A DNA stretch of 64,000 bases from SZUA-444 sp965226565 (GTDB lineage Bacteria; Bacillota; Clostridia; Oscillospirales; Ruminococcaceae): positions 159,901-223,900 of the forward strand of contig CBDDDI010000001.1 of NCBI GenBank assembly GCA_965226565.1. Reading direction: 5' to 3'. The position numbers and the translations under genes are program-made. Each line of letters begins with the position of its first letter. The stretch's first letter is position 1. This document shows positions 42,975 to 53,443 of the stretch, piece by piece. The notes below the pieces were generated by a model. That model saw only the letters and a list, made by a program, of their open reading frames with translations, did no database searches and was not told the DNA's origin.

Positions 42975-44099
42975 ATGGACAAAAAATTATTTAAAAATAT
43001 AATAATTACAGCAATCATTATTATACTTATTGCTTTTACATTTTGGAATTATAAAGTTGTTTTTGCTATATTAACCAAAATATTCAGAATTGCTAGACCA
43101 ATACTTATAGGATTTGCAATTGCTTTTGTATTAAACAAACCTTGCTCTTTCTTTCAATCAAAGCTTATAAAAATAAAGCCCTTAAAGAAAAGAGAAAAGG
43201 CTGTAGTAGGTATTTCAACTTTAATTGTATACTTATTAGCTATATTAGTTATTACAGGAATTTTATTAATTATTGTTCCTCAAATTAGTTCTAGCATAGC
43301 TGATTTTGCTGATAAATCTGATCAATATATAGATAACGCTAAAGAATGGTCAATGGAAGTGCTTGATAAATTTAATAGACAACTTCCTGAAAACATTAAT
43401 ATTTTTGATAAAATAAATCAAACATTAGAAAAAATACCTGGTTTAATAGAAAATGTACTTAAAGGCGTGTTTGGAGTTACAACTGACTTAGTTTCTTTTG
43501 TTGTGGATCTTGTTTTTGCATTAGGTATTTCAGTATATTTCTTATTAGGAAAGAAAAAATTAATTTCACAGTTAAAAATGATAATATATGCTTTATTTAA
43601 AAAAGAAAATGCTAATAAACTAATAAGTGTTTGTAGCCATATAAATATTACATTTTCAAATTTTATAGTTGGTCAACTTATTGAAGCATGTGTTTTAGGT
43701 GGTTTATGCTTTATAGGTATGTTGATATTTAAATTTGAATATGCTCTTATGATTAGTGTATTTATTGCTATAACAAGTTTGATTCCTATTCTTGGACCAT
43801 GGATTGGTACAATTCCATCAGCATTTATGTTGTTATTAATACATCCACTTAAAGCATTATGGTTTATTGTGTTTGTTATTGTTTTACAACAAATTGAATC
43901 AAATATATTCTATCCTAAAGTTGTTGGACATAAAGTTGGATTACCTGCTTTATGGGTACTATTATCGATTTTAATAGGTGGTGGATTATTTGGTTTAGTA
44001 GGAATACTTTTAGCTGTTCCAACTATGTCAGTGATTTATGATTATACTAGACAAAAAGTTAAACATACTTTAAGCAAAAAACAAATTGATATTAACTAA
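42975..44099 (+). CDS. AI-2E/YtvI-like family membrane transporter
   Basis: The 374-residue protein has about eight membrane helices, with the family blocks PILIGFAIAFVLNKPC, GQLIEACVLGGLCFIGM, TSLIPILGPWIGTIPSAFM and QQIESNIFYPKVVG followed by KVGLPALWVLL. Members export or exchange small solutes; the substrate here cannot be read. The ATG at 42975 is used because AAAGGAG is 7 bases upstream, in place of an ATG five codons earlier. It is a single-gene unit between the spoIIIA operon (divergent) and the giant glucan-synthase-like gene (convergent). Confidence 0.9.
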   Translation: MDKKLFKNIIITAIIIILIAFTFWNYKVVFAILTKIFRIARPILIGFAIAFVLNKPCSFFQSKLIKIKPLKKREKAVVGISTLIVYLLAILVITGILLIIVPQISSSIADFADKSDQYIDNAKEWSMEVLDKFNRQLPENINIFDKINQTLEKIPGLIENVLKGVFGVTTDLVSFVVDLVFALGISVYFLLGKKKLISQLKMIIYALFKKENANKLISVCSHINITFSNFIVGQLIEACVLGGLCFIGMLIFKFEYALMISVFIAITSLIPILGPWIGTIPSAFMLLLIHPLKALWFIVFVIVLQQIESNIFYPKVVGHKVGLPALWVLLSILIGGGLFGLVGILLAVPTMSVIYDYTRQKVKHTLSKKQIDIN

Positions 44100-44116
44100 T
44101 AATTTCAAATTAAAAT

Positions 44117-44150
44117 AACAAATCCTACTGAATTAACAGTAGGATTTGTT
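44117..44150. terminator. Bidirectional terminator between the AI-2E gene and the GT84/GH94 gene
   Basis: The 14-bp stem AACAAATCCTACTG/CAGTAGGATTTGTT with loop AATTAA is followed by TTTAT on the + strand. It sits between two convergent stops. Confidence 0.85.
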
Positions 44151-44151
44151 T

Positions 44152-47100
44152 TTATACAATTATTATAATTTCATGATGTTTTCCATCTAATTTAATTTTA
44201 TCAAATTCTCTATCATTATCGTATTTTTGATGATTTGAGCCTCTTTTTATTACAATATGAAAAGTAGTTTTTTGATAATTTAAATTAATTTCATACTCAT
44301 TCCAATCTTCTGGCAAAAATGGATCAATATAAAAATATCCAAACTTAATTTTTATACCAAACAGCCATTCGAAGATAGCTCTGTAATACCAAGCTGCAGC
44401 TCCAGTATATATTGACCATCCACCTCGTCCATAGCACATTGGATTTGTATAAATATCAGCAGTCATAAAATATGGTTCATTTTTAAATTTCTCAGCAACT
44501 TCTTTATTATCATTAAGATATTTATTTGATGGATTTAATAAATTAATAAGCTCAAAACCTTTTTCTTTAAGTCCCGCTTCAAAAAATGCAATTGCAAGCC
44601 ATATCGCTGCATGAGTATATTGACCTCCATTTTCTCTTATTCCCGCTGGATAAGATGTTGCATATCCTACAGGTAATTCATTTTTTCTAAACGCAGGTGT
44701 AAATAATTTTATAAGCATATTATCTTTATCAACCAAATAATCATAAGCTGAGTTTAATGCTATTTTATTTCTTTTAGTATCAGGCAATCTACATAAAGTT
44801 GCAAAGCTTTGTGCTAAAGAATCTATTTGACAAGCTTCGCAGTTTTTTGAACCAAGTTCATCTCCATTATCAAAGAATGCTCTTAAATACCATTCACCAT
44901 CCCAACAATTCTCAGAAATAGCTTTTCTAAGATTAGCAGCTTTTTCTGTATAATCAATATAAATTGGTGCATCAGATACAAATTTTGCAATCTCAGCGAA
45001 TTTCTCAAAAACAATAACCATAAATTCAGAAAGCCAAACGCTTTCTCCTTTGCCTTCAATACCTATTTTATTAAAACTATCATTCCAATCTCCACATCCA
45101 ATTAAAACAAGTCCATGTTCACCTAATTTGTATGCTTGTTCAAGTGCTTTTTTACAATGAGAATAAACATTTTCAGATATATCACTAACTTTAACTTCGC
45201 CATAAATTTCATGCTCATCAGATTTCAAACTAATTCCTTCACAAAATGGTGCAGATTCTAATAAAATATCCATATCCATTGTTTTTTCAACATATTCACA
45301 AACTGTATATGGCAACCAAACTAAATCATCACTATATCTTGTCCTAACTCCTCTTATAATATTGTTAGGCAAACTATGCCACCAATGAAGTACATCTCCT
45401 TCTTCAAATTGAGCTGTGCAGGCTAGTAAAATGTGTTTTTTAGTTATTGAAGGATTGGTTATTAAAGCTGCACAAGAATCTTGAAGTTGATCTCTAAATC
45501 CACATGCACCAGAATTTTGATAAAATCCTGTTTTAGCCATTATTCTTCCAGAAAGTGTTTGATGATTAAGCCATATATTAAACATATTATCTAAATTAAC
45601 ATCAGGAGTTTTAATAGTTACTGTATTTTGTTTTTCATCTTTATATTCTACAAAATCTTTACTTGAATTTTTGGCTTTATCTTTCGTTTTTCCAAAAGAT
45701 AAATAAAAATCTTGTTTTATTGTTTCTGTATTATCATTATAATTAGTAATAAAACTCAAACATGGATTGTTTTGAGATAAAAGAGAATTTTGTTGCCAAT
45801 TACCAGATAAAAAATTTAGTCTATTTGTTGTAACATAATTATATTCTTTATCACTTGTAATACACATAAATCCAGAAATTTCAGTATTAAGAGGATTTTT
45901 TGCTAAAATACAATTATCTTCTTTTGAAAATACAATTAATTTAGAATTATCTCTTGATACAGAAAGTGTAGGTTCTGTATAATAAGCAATACTTATATTT
46001 TTATATTTATCTATAAAGTCAATTTCTACTGATATTTTTTTACACATTGATTTTTTATCAATCAATACAATAACTTTACTTTTAAATATATTAGTAATAC
46101 CTATATACTCACTTTTTTCTTGAGAAAATATTGCTACTGATCCAAAAACCAGATCATAATAATTATCTTCTATTTTTAATATTATCATTTCTCCTTGATT
46201 ATCTGTTTTGGTATCATTATACCAAGGTGTAAGTTTATTTTCTCTTGAATTTATTGCATAGGTATATCCTAAAGCAGAATTAGATACTAAAGTTCCAAAA
46301 GAGGAATTTGCATGAACATTACACCAAGGAACCTGAGTTTCTTGATTAATTATATATTTATTATTATCAAAACCTCCTACTGTTAATGGATTTTCAATTG
46401 ATATTTGTGGTTTGTTAACAGGTAAAAATTCAACAGGTGTATATTTAGGCATAGGAAAATTTACTCTAGCCATAGATTCTGGAGCTATATGAACAGAAAC
46501 AGCTTTTAATAAATTTATAATTTTAGAATCAACATTAAATATATCAATTAAATGAATACCTGATCTTTGAGACACACTATCAGCAGATTTAAAATCACTT
46601 ATTGTTTTTAATAAATTATTATATAAATATCTATTCTCATCTCCTTTATCATTAAATGAGAAAACCAAATCGAACTCAATACCACATAATTTTAATAATT
46701 TATGAGCTTTAATATATCCTTCTATTTTTTGAACTGAATTTGTTTGACATACATGAACATAAACAATTGGTAAATCACCTGAAATTCCAAATTGCCATAA
46801 AGAACATAATGATAATTCATTATTTTTTATACACTCCAAATTTTCTTTACAATCAAATTTATTATATAATATTTGTGGTAAAATTGTTGATATCAATCTT
46901 CCTTCAATAGAATTATAATTAATATTAGATTTGCTAAGTGTATAAATATATTTATCTGATCTTAATTTCGCAATATTTTGATAAAGCTCTTCTTTAGAAC
47001 GAGAAACTAATATAAACAAATTTAATTCAAATTGATCTGATTGTTTTATTTTTATAGGAACATCAATAAACACACTTGGATCTGGTATATAATTCAAATT

Positions 47101-50100
47101 TTCTTTTGTATTTTCTTTATTTAAAAATACACTTCTAACTCCATATGGTTTTTCAACAACATCTTCTCTTGATAAATTACATTCAAATTCAAGACTTTCT
47201 ATAAATCCTATTGCACAGTAAGTCATCTCATCATTATATCTATTTTTTCTTGATACAATTATACAATCATTTTCCTTATCATAAACTTCTTTTAAAAATA
47301 ATTTACTAAACATTTGATGTGCTGAATATTCTCTATATGTCGCAAGCCTTGGTTGAATATAACATAATAAATTTATTTTCTTATCTAATTTAGAAGTATT
47401 TTTTAAAGCAAATTGCCTTATTTCACAAGGCATATTATTATGCAAATGAACTTTCATACCACAAAGTAGTTCATTTGAATTAGAATAATATGAAATTGTA
47501 TCTTTATTAAATTCTACACTCATTTTATCATTGTTATTATATTCAGGAAGATAAGAAAAACAAAAATGTTTTTTACCATCTTGCACTGCATAATAAGAAC
47601 CTTCAGGTTTTTTTAAAACATCTGTAGTACGACCATAAATATCAAGTCCTTGATAAATTGCAATTGCAGCTCCTATATCAGATAAAGCTAGTGTATACTC
47701 TCCATTAAATAATAATTTGATGTTTTGTTGATATGGATGTACTTCTTCAAAATACATTTTATCATCTTCTTCATTTAATTCTACTCTTTCTGTTTCAGGT
47801 TTCCTATATAAATCTTCATATACAGGAACTCCTGACATTATTTTTTCTTCAAGTAATTCTTCGCCACTTTTCATAAATCTATCCTTAATAAATCTTTTTT
47901 GCATTTTACCATCTTGTAAAGCATTTGAAATTCCAATAATACTCATTCCGATATGATGTGCCATATAACTTTTTACTATTGATCCACTTTCAATATCTAC
48001 TGATTTTGTAAAATCAATAGCTTCATATAATCCATAATAACCTTCTAATCCAAATGATTTAAGTTTATCAATATTTTCTATAGCATTTTTTAAATCATAT
48101 TGAAGTGTTATATACGTTGAATAAGGAGATACTACAAGTTCATTATCAAGACCTTTTCTAAGACCTGATTTTTGAACTCCATGAGCTTTATATTGATAAT
48201 TCAAAATATTATCAAAAGCATAATATCCACTTTCTGATATTCCATAAGGCATATGAGATTTTTTTGTTCTTTGTTTTTGACAATACAAACAGTATTTTAA
48301 TCCTTCATAACAAATTGAACCATGTTTACTTGATAATAATAATTCTGGCATAAAATATTCAAACATTGTTCCTGTATAAGAAACAGTTCCAGAATACAAT
48401 CCATTTTTACTTATTATTCTTCCAAGTTGATGCCAATGTTTTTTTGGAACTAATCTTTTTGATATTGCAAAATATGATGTCATTCTAGCTTCACTCATTA
48501 ACATATCATAATGATTTGGACTAAATTTTTCTGTTTCTGGATTAAAACCTATATAAAATAAATTTTTAATTTTATCATAGAAAAAACCAATGTCTGTATT
48601 ATCAATAATATTATTAATTCTAATAATAAGATCTGGTATAATAGAATTTTTATTTTTATATTCTACTAAACCTTCTTTTAATGCAACCATACAACATAAG
48701 AAATTACCACTGTCTACTGAAGATACATATGGATTATTTGATACTTTTAGTGTTTTTGTTTCATACCAATTATATAAATTACCTTTATATTTTTTTAGAT
48801 TTTCTACTGTTTTAAGTGCTCTATCAATTCTAATAGCTAATTCATCAGTATCAATCAGCTCAAAATCTCTTGCTGCTAGTTCTGATAATAACATCAATCC
48901 TATATTTGTTGGAGATGTTCTATTACACACTCTGAAAATAGGTGCAAATTGAACATTATCTGGTGGAAGATAATTATTTTCTTTATTAGCATAATCTTCG
49001 TAAAAATGATACATATTTGAAAGCTGATTTATTAATTTGCTAACTGTATTTTTATCAATAACATTTTTACGATCTTTATATGGTCTATTACAATAAAAAA
49101 TAATTAATGGAGAAATTACAAAAATCATTCCAACTATTTTAATAAAAATTAATTTTGAAATTAATAATATAATTCCAATTATAAATGGTAATAAATAATT
49201 ACTACAAATTACTCTTGTTGTTCTTACAAACTGTTCTGCTGAATATGCAGTAGTCCATTCTAGTAGATTTTTTTTACTAATATATTTTCTCCATAATGCT
49301 CTTATAGAAGCATCTAAAGATGTTAATGCTTGTTGTGGTAAAAATATTACACTAAAAAATGATTTTGAAATTATTTCTGTTGTTTCTGAAATAACATTTG
49401 AATAATATTTTCTTGTTATATTATAAAAACCATTATTAAATATAGAGGATATTAAGGAAATACAATAAGGTAATTTTAATGAAACTAAAGCAAGTATCAT
49501 TAATAACAATGCAGTATTGATATTTACAAATGCAGAAACCAAAATTATTATTATTAAATTAATAGGAAATAAGATTCTTTTAATATTATCCAAAAGTTTA
49601 AATTTGGATATATATTTTAATGGATTTTTTATAAATCCTTTTTTCGTTTTAATTTTCTTACCTAAGAAATTAATATTTTGTATGTCTCCTCTTATCCATC
49701 TATGAAGTCTTTTAAAATAGCTTTCTGATTTTGATGGAAATTGTTCACTAAATATTATATCTCCTGCAAAACCAGTTCTTAAAAGTTCTCCTTCAATTAT
49801 ATCATGGCTTAAAATTTCTTCTGGTAAAAAAATATTAGTACATACTTTATAAAATGAATCAATATTTATAAGACCTTTTCCAGAAAAAATACCTGCATTA
49901 AAACAATCTTGATAAAAATCAGGACAACAATTATCATATGCTGAGCTTGAACCAATTCCTCCAACAAATTTAGTAAAAGGTGTTTTAAGTGAACTACTTA
50001 ATTTAGTTGTTATCCTTGGTGTAATTATTCCATAACCATTTATTACTTTATTATCTTGTATTACAGGTTTGTTTAATGGATGTTGCGCAATACTAATAAG

Positions 50101-51507
50101 TTCACAAGCAGTCTCCATAAAAGGTTTTGTGTCATAATCTAAACATAAAAAATATTTGCTATCTTTAATAAAATCAGTATCTCCACAAGTAAATTTAAAA
50201 TCAATTTGCTCTGATTTTGCAAAACAAGCAAGCTCTTCAATTGCGCCTCTTTTTCTATCAAAACCTATATACATATTTTGTGTTTTAGAAAAAGTTCTGT
50301 TTCTAATTATAATTATAAATCTATTATTAAACCTTTTATTTAAGCCATTTATTGTTCTCTCGCAATTTCTTATAATTACATCATCATTTGCTGAAGTTAT
50401 TTTATTAGACGGTGACAAATCACAAAGAACACATATTTTTATATTATCAGATACATTAAGAAAATTTTGCTCAATAATTTTTTGTTTTAATTCTTTTATA
50501 TCTTTACAAGTTGAAATAATTGTTGAAATTACAATAGTTGTTTTTGCATTATCAGGAATATTGTTTGATAAACTCATTCTTGGTAAATATGTTATTTGTT
50601 TTTTATATTTTACGAATAAGTCTACTATTATTTTAATTATTTCTGCAAACGGAATTAATAACAAAATTAATATATAATAATTATTCAGAAAAAATGAACA
50701 TACTAAAGATATAAAAACAGATAAAAAACAAATAAACATCGTATAATTTTTGATATTTACTTTTTTAAATAAACTTTCATAATCTTTAAATATATAATAT
50801 CCAACATGACTTTCTTTTGCATTATTAAGGTTTGTAAAAAATTTATCCGCAGCAGATAAAAAATTATTTGCTATATCAATTTCACTTTTCTTTTGTTTTT
50901 TTGCAATATATGCTGTTCTATTTCTATAGATACTTTGAGTTTCTTTATTCATTTTAGAATATATATTACTTTTTTCACTAGCATATATTTTATGAACTTT
51001 ATTACTATTATTTATGATTTCTTGTACATCAATTGTATCGCTTTTTGAAATAAGAATTAAAACATTCAAAGCATTAATATCACTTTTTTTATCATTTATA
51101 GATGCACAAAAATTCATAAGCAAAGTATATTTCACCTGCCAAAGAATAAGTTCAAAATCTATATTTTTAAGTTGTATTTTTTTATATACTTCATTAATTT
51201 GTTCACTAATAATATTAGCACTAGCAAATTCATTTTCGTTACTATTTAAAACAATAATACTACCTATTAAAGGCATATCACTAACTGTAATTATTTTTTC
51301 ATTTGAATGAGTTTTTATTACTTCTTTATATATTTTATGAAGTATATAAAAATTTTCATACAATACTTTTTGATTATCAGTTTTAGCAGTATTATTAATA
51401 ACAGATTTATATTTTTTCTCTAATTTCACAAAACTTTTTTTTAGTTTTTTATTAAGCTGTTTTACAGAAAATTTATCATAACTGCTTAAATAAGATTTCT
51501 GTTTCAA
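44152..51507 (-). CDS. Cyclic beta-1,2-glucan synthase-like protein (GT84 + glucoamylase-like + GH94)
   Basis: This is a giant membrane protein of about 2451 residues with the layout of NdvB/Cgs enzymes. Approximate order: helices at 255-300; a GT84 glycosyltransferase domain at 310-620 with CLDYDTKP, ILSHDIIEGE and RLHRWIRGD; six or so helices at 640-810; a glucoamylase-like domain at 840-1190; GH94-type carbohydrate-binding regions at 1250-1580 and 1700-1990; and a GH94 phosphorylase domain to the end with SGACGFRDQLQD, GCGDWNDSF and ENGGQYTHAAIW. In proteobacteria such enzymes make and trim cyclic beta-1,2-glucans. The TTG at 51507 is chosen because GGAGG is 8 bases away; an ATG at 51540 is upstream of that site. 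No transport partner (NdvA type) is adjacent, so the product may be linear, cyclic or degraded. Confidence 0.85.
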   Translation of the reverse strand: MKQKSYLSSYDKFSVKQLNKKLKKSFVKLEKKYKSVINNTAKTDNQKVLYENFYILHKIYKEVIKTHSNEKIITVSDMPLIGSIIVLNSNENEFASANIISEQINEVYKKIQLKNIDFELILWQVKYTLLMNFCASINDKKSDINALNVLILISKSDTIDVQEIINNSNKVHKIYASEKSNIYSKMNKETQSIYRNRTAYIAKKQKKSEIDIANNFLSAADKFFTNLNNAKESHVGYYIFKDYESLFKKVNIKNYTMFICFLSVFISLVCSFFLNNYYILILLLIPFAEIIKIIVDLFVKYKKQITYLPRMSLSNNIPDNAKTTIVISTIISTCKDIKELKQKIIEQNFLNVSDNIKICVLCDLSPSNKITSANDDVIIRNCERTINGLNKRFNNRFIIIIRNRTFSKTQNMYIGFDRKRGAIEELACFAKSEQIDFKFTCGDTDFIKDSKYFLCLDYDTKPFMETACELISIAQHPLNKPVIQDNKVINGYGIITPRITTKLSSSLKTPFTKFVGGIGSSSAYDNCCPDFYQDCFNAGIFSGKGLINIDSFYKVCTNIFLPEEILSHDIIEGELLRTGFAGDIIFSEQFPSKSESYFKRLHRWIRGDIQNINFLGKKIKTKKGFIKNPLKYISKFKLLDNIKRILFPINLIIIILVSAFVNINTALLLMILALVSLKLPYCISLISSIFNNGFYNITRKYYSNVISETTEIISKSFFSVIFLPQQALTSLDASIRALWRKYISKKNLLEWTTAYSAEQFVRTTRVICSNYLLPFIIGIILLISKLIFIKIVGMIFVISPLIIFYCNRPYKDRKNVIDKNTVSKLINQLSNMYHFYEDYANKENNYLPPDNVQFAPIFRVCNRTSPTNIGLMLLSELAARDFELIDTDELAIRIDRALKTVENLKKYKGNLYNWYETKTLKVSNNPYVSSVDSGNFLCCMVALKEGLVEYKNKNSIIPDLIIRINNIIDNTDIGFFYDKIKNLFYIGFNPETEKFSPNHYDMLMSEARMTSYFAISKRLVPKKHWHQLGRIISKNGLYSGTVSYTGTMFEYFMPELLLSSKHGSICYEGLKYCLYCQKQRTKKSHMPYGISESGYYAFDNILNYQYKAHGVQKSGLRKGLDNELVVSPYSTYITLQYDLKNAIENIDKLKSFGLEGYYGLYEAIDFTKSVDIESGSIVKSYMAHHIGMSIIGISNALQDGKMQKRFIKDRFMKSGEELLEEKIMSGVPVYEDLYRKPETERVELNEEDDKMYFEEVHPYQQNIKLLFNGEYTLALSDIGAAIAIYQGLDIYGRTTDVLKKPEGSYYAVQDGKKHFCFSYLPEYNNNDKMSVEFNKDTISYYSNSNELLCGMKVHLHNNMPCEIRQFALKNTSKLDKKINLLCYIQPRLATYREYSAHQMFSKLFLKEVYDKENDCIIVSRKNRYNDEMTYCAIGFIESLEFECNLSREDVVEKPYGVRSVFLNKENTKENLNYIPDPSVFIDVPIKIKQSDQFELNLFILVSRSKEELYQNIAKLRSDKYIYTLSKSNINYNSIEGRLISTILPQILYNKFDCKENLECIKNNELSLCSLWQFGISGDLPIVYVHVCQTNSVQKIEGYIKAHKLLKLCGIEFDLVFSFNDKGDENRYLYNNLLKTISDFKSADSVSQRSGIHLIDIFNVDSKIINLLKAVSVHIAPESMARVNFPMPKYTPVEFLPVNKPQISIENPLTVGGFDNNKYIINQETQVPWCNVHANSSFGTLVSNSALGYTYAINSRENKLTPWYNDTKTDNQGEMIILKIEDNYYDLVFGSVAIFSQEKSEYIGITNIFKSKVIVLIDKKSMCKKISVEIDFIDKYKNISIAYYTEPTLSVSRDNSKLIVFSKEDNCILAKNPLNTEISGFMCITSDKEYNYVTTNRLNFLSGNWQQNSLLSQNNPCLSFITNYNDNTETIKQDFYLSFGKTKDKAKNSSKDFVEYKDEKQNTVTIKTPDVNLDNMFNIWLNHQTLSGRIMAKTGFYQNSGACGFRDQLQDSCAALITNPSITKKHILLACTAQFEEGDVLHWWHSLPNNIIRGVRTRYSDDLVWLPYTVCEYVEKTMDMDILLESAPFCEGISLKSDEHEIYGEVKVSDISENVYSHCKKALEQAYKLGEHGLVLIGCGDWNDSFNKIGIEGKGESVWLSEFMVIVFEKFAEIAKFVSDAPIYIDYTEKAANLRKAISENCWDGEWYLRAFFDNGDELGSKNCEACQIDSLAQSFATLCRLPDTKRNKIALNSAYDYLVDKDNMLIKLFTPAFRKNELPVGYATSYPAGIRENGGQYTHAAIWLAIAFFEAGLKEKGFELINLLNPSNKYLNDNKEVAEKFKNEPYFMTADIYTNPMCYGRGGWSIYTGAAAWYYRAIFEWLFGIKIKFGYFYIDPFLPEDWNEYEINLNYQKTTFHIVIKRGSNHQKYDNDREFDKIKLDGKHHEIIIIV

Positions 51508-51588
51508 AAAAATGCCTCCTACAGAAAATTTTGTTATCATAGTTAAATAATACTATTCCCAAAAAATCTAAAAATAAACATACTTAAA

Positions 51589-51617
51589 TTGCAAAATAAG
51601 TGCAAGTATGCTACAAT
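51589..51617 (+). promoter_or_regulatory. Promoter of the ApgM-like gene
   Basis: TTGCAA (51589-51594) and TACAAT (51612-51617) are 17 bases apart, with TG one base before the -10. It lies about 42 bases before the start codon. Confidence 0.65.
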
Positions 51618-51658
51618 TAAGATGTTTTTATAAATAAATTAATATAGGAGATATTTAA

Positions 51659-52867
51659 ATGAAATATATTGTTGTACTATGTGATGGAATGGCTGATTAT
51701 CCAGTTGAAGAACTTAATGGAAAAACTCCTATGAGTGCATCTAAAACACCTAATATGGATTTTTTAGCAAAAAAATCTACTATAGGTCTTGTTAAAACAG
51801 TTCCTGATGAATTAAAACCAGGTAGCGATGTTGCTAATTTAGCGGTTATGGGATATGATCCTTTAAAATATTATGCAGGCAGATCACCTCTTGAAGCTGC
51901 AAGTATTGGTATTGATATGAAGGAAACTGATGTTTCTTTTAGATGTAATTTAGTTACACTTTCTGATGAAAAAAATTATGAAGATAAAACAATACTTGAT
52001 TATTGTGCTGGAGATATTTCTACAGAAGAAGCAACTGAGCTTGTTGAGTTTTTAGCAGAAAAACTTAACACTGATGAATTTAAACTATATTCAGGAGTTA
52101 GTTATAGACATTGCCTTATTTGGCAAAACGGAAGTTTAGATATAGGTGAATTAACTCCTCCTCATGATATTACAGGTAAACCTATAAAAGGACATTTACC
52201 TAGTCATATTAATTCTCAAAAATTACTTGAACTTATGAAAAAAAGTTATGATTTATTAAAAGATCATCCTGTTAATAAAAAAAGGATCGAAAAAGGATTA
52301 AAACCAGCTAATAGCATGTGGTTATGGGGCGAAGGTGTAAAAAAACCTCTTGATCCATTTAAAGAAAAATATGGACTAAAAGGTTCTGTTATTTCTGCTG
52401 TTGACTTATTAAAAGGTATTGCAAAATTCGCAGATATGAATGTTGTTGAAGTTGAAGGTGCAACAGGATATATTGATACTAATTTTGATGGAAAAGCTGT
52501 TGCTGCTTTTAATGAACTTAAAAATGGTCAAGATTTTGTTTATATTCATATAGAAGCTCCTGATGAATGTGGTCATAGACACGAAGTTGACAACAAAGTT
52601 AAAGCACTTGAAATTATTGATAAGAAAGTTTTAGGATATTTATTAAATAAACTTAATGAGCTTGGTGATTACAAAATACTTATTTTGCCTGATCATGCAA
52701 CTCCTCTTGCTTTAAGAACACATACAAGTGATCCAGTTCCATTTTTAATATATGACAATTCTAATCCTGTTAATGGACAAGATACTTTTACAGAAGAAAC
52801 TGCTAAAATATCAGAAATTTTAATTGAAAAAGGCAGCGATATTTTAGAATATTTTATTAATAAATAA
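51659..52867 (+). CDS. Archaeal-type phosphoglycerate mutase / proposed homoserine kinase
   Basis: The 402-residue metalloenzyme belongs to the alkaline-phosphatase-like ApgM family: VVLCDGMADYP at the N-terminus with the metal/active-site region, PGSDVANLAVMGYDP with the catalytic Ser, AGRSPLEAASIG, APDECGHRHEVDNKV and LPDHATPL. The family includes cofactor-independent phosphoglycerate mutases and a subgroup (TIGR02535) shown or proposed to act as homoserine kinase in Bacteroides and Clostridia. I cannot separate the two activities from sequence. ATAGGAG precedes the ATG. Confidence 0.82.
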   Translation: MKYIVVLCDGMADYPVEELNGKTPMSASKTPNMDFLAKKSTIGLVKTVPDELKPGSDVANLAVMGYDPLKYYAGRSPLEAASIGIDMKETDVSFRCNLVTLSDEKNYEDKTILDYCAGDISTEEATELVEFLAEKLNTDEFKLYSGVSYRHCLIWQNGSLDIGELTPPHDITGKPIKGHLPSHINSQKLLELMKKSYDLLKDHPVNKKRIEKGLKPANSMWLWGEGVKKPLDPFKEKYGLKGSVISAVDLLKGIAKFADMNVVEVEGATGYIDTNFDGKAVAAFNELKNGQDFVYIHIEAPDECGHRHEVDNKVKALEIIDKKVLGYLLNKLNELGDYKILILPDHATPLALRTHTSDPVPFLIYDNSNPVNGQDTFTEETAKISEILIEKGSDILEYFINK

Positions 52868-52881
52868 AAGGAATTCCATAT

Positions 52882-53415
52882 ATGCTTTTATATCAATTTC
52901 CTCCAAAAATGTCTAGAACAGAAAAAGTTTCAGAAAAACTGCAAATAGACCAAAACAATAAAAAGCTTAAAAGAAATTTACTTAAAAATATAATTATAGC
53001 TATTATTGTTATTGGTGTTTCTATCACTTCAAAAACATTTTGGATAATAATTTTATTAATTTTAATATCTTTATATTTAATTTCAATATCTTATTATGTT
53101 TTTAAATCATCATATATATTTCCTTCTGATTTGATTTATACAAAAATATATGAAGATAGAATAGTTCATTCTCAACAAAGCAAAAAACCATTCAAGATTG
53201 AAAAATACACTATTTATTTTGATGATATATATAAAACTATAAATATAAAAGGTAAAGGATTTAAAATATTTCTAAATGAAGAGAATTCTTCAGTATTATT
53301 AAAAAATGATAAATCTGAAAATAAAATTTTAACTGCAGAATTAAATTTTAAAGAATATTCTGCAAAAAAACATATAAATGATTTTTATTGGGATAAATTA
53401 AAAATCAAAAACTAA
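52882..53415 (+). CDS. Membrane protein of unknown function
   Basis: The 177-residue product has a charged N-terminus (to about residue 33), two membrane helices (about 35-50 and 52-73), and a soluble C-terminal domain with short alternating strands (RIVHSQQSKKPFKIEKYTIYF). I do not recognise the family. The layout resembles small bacterial PH-like (YcxB-type) proteins, which is only a suggestion. AAAGGAATT precedes the ATG. It lies 14 bases downstream of the ApgM-like gene and 28 bases ahead of the HD gene, so the three are probably one transcript. Confidence 0.55.
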   Translation: MLLYQFPPKMSRTEKVSEKLQIDQNNKKLKRNLLKNIIIAIIVIGVSITSKTFWIIILLILISLYLISISYYVFKSSYIFPSDLIYTKIYEDRIVHSQQSKKPFKIEKYTIYFDDIYKTINIKGKGFKIFLNEENSSVLLKNDKSENKILTAELNFKEYSAKKHINDFYWDKLKIKN

Positions 53416-53443
53416 TATTATGTATAATGCGAAAGGATTAACA

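Noticed and set aside
50156..50677. 173-codon frame on the + strand inside the glucan-synthase-like gene
   Set aside because: It mirrors the hydrophobic and Lys-rich regions of the real gene and has no ribosome site.
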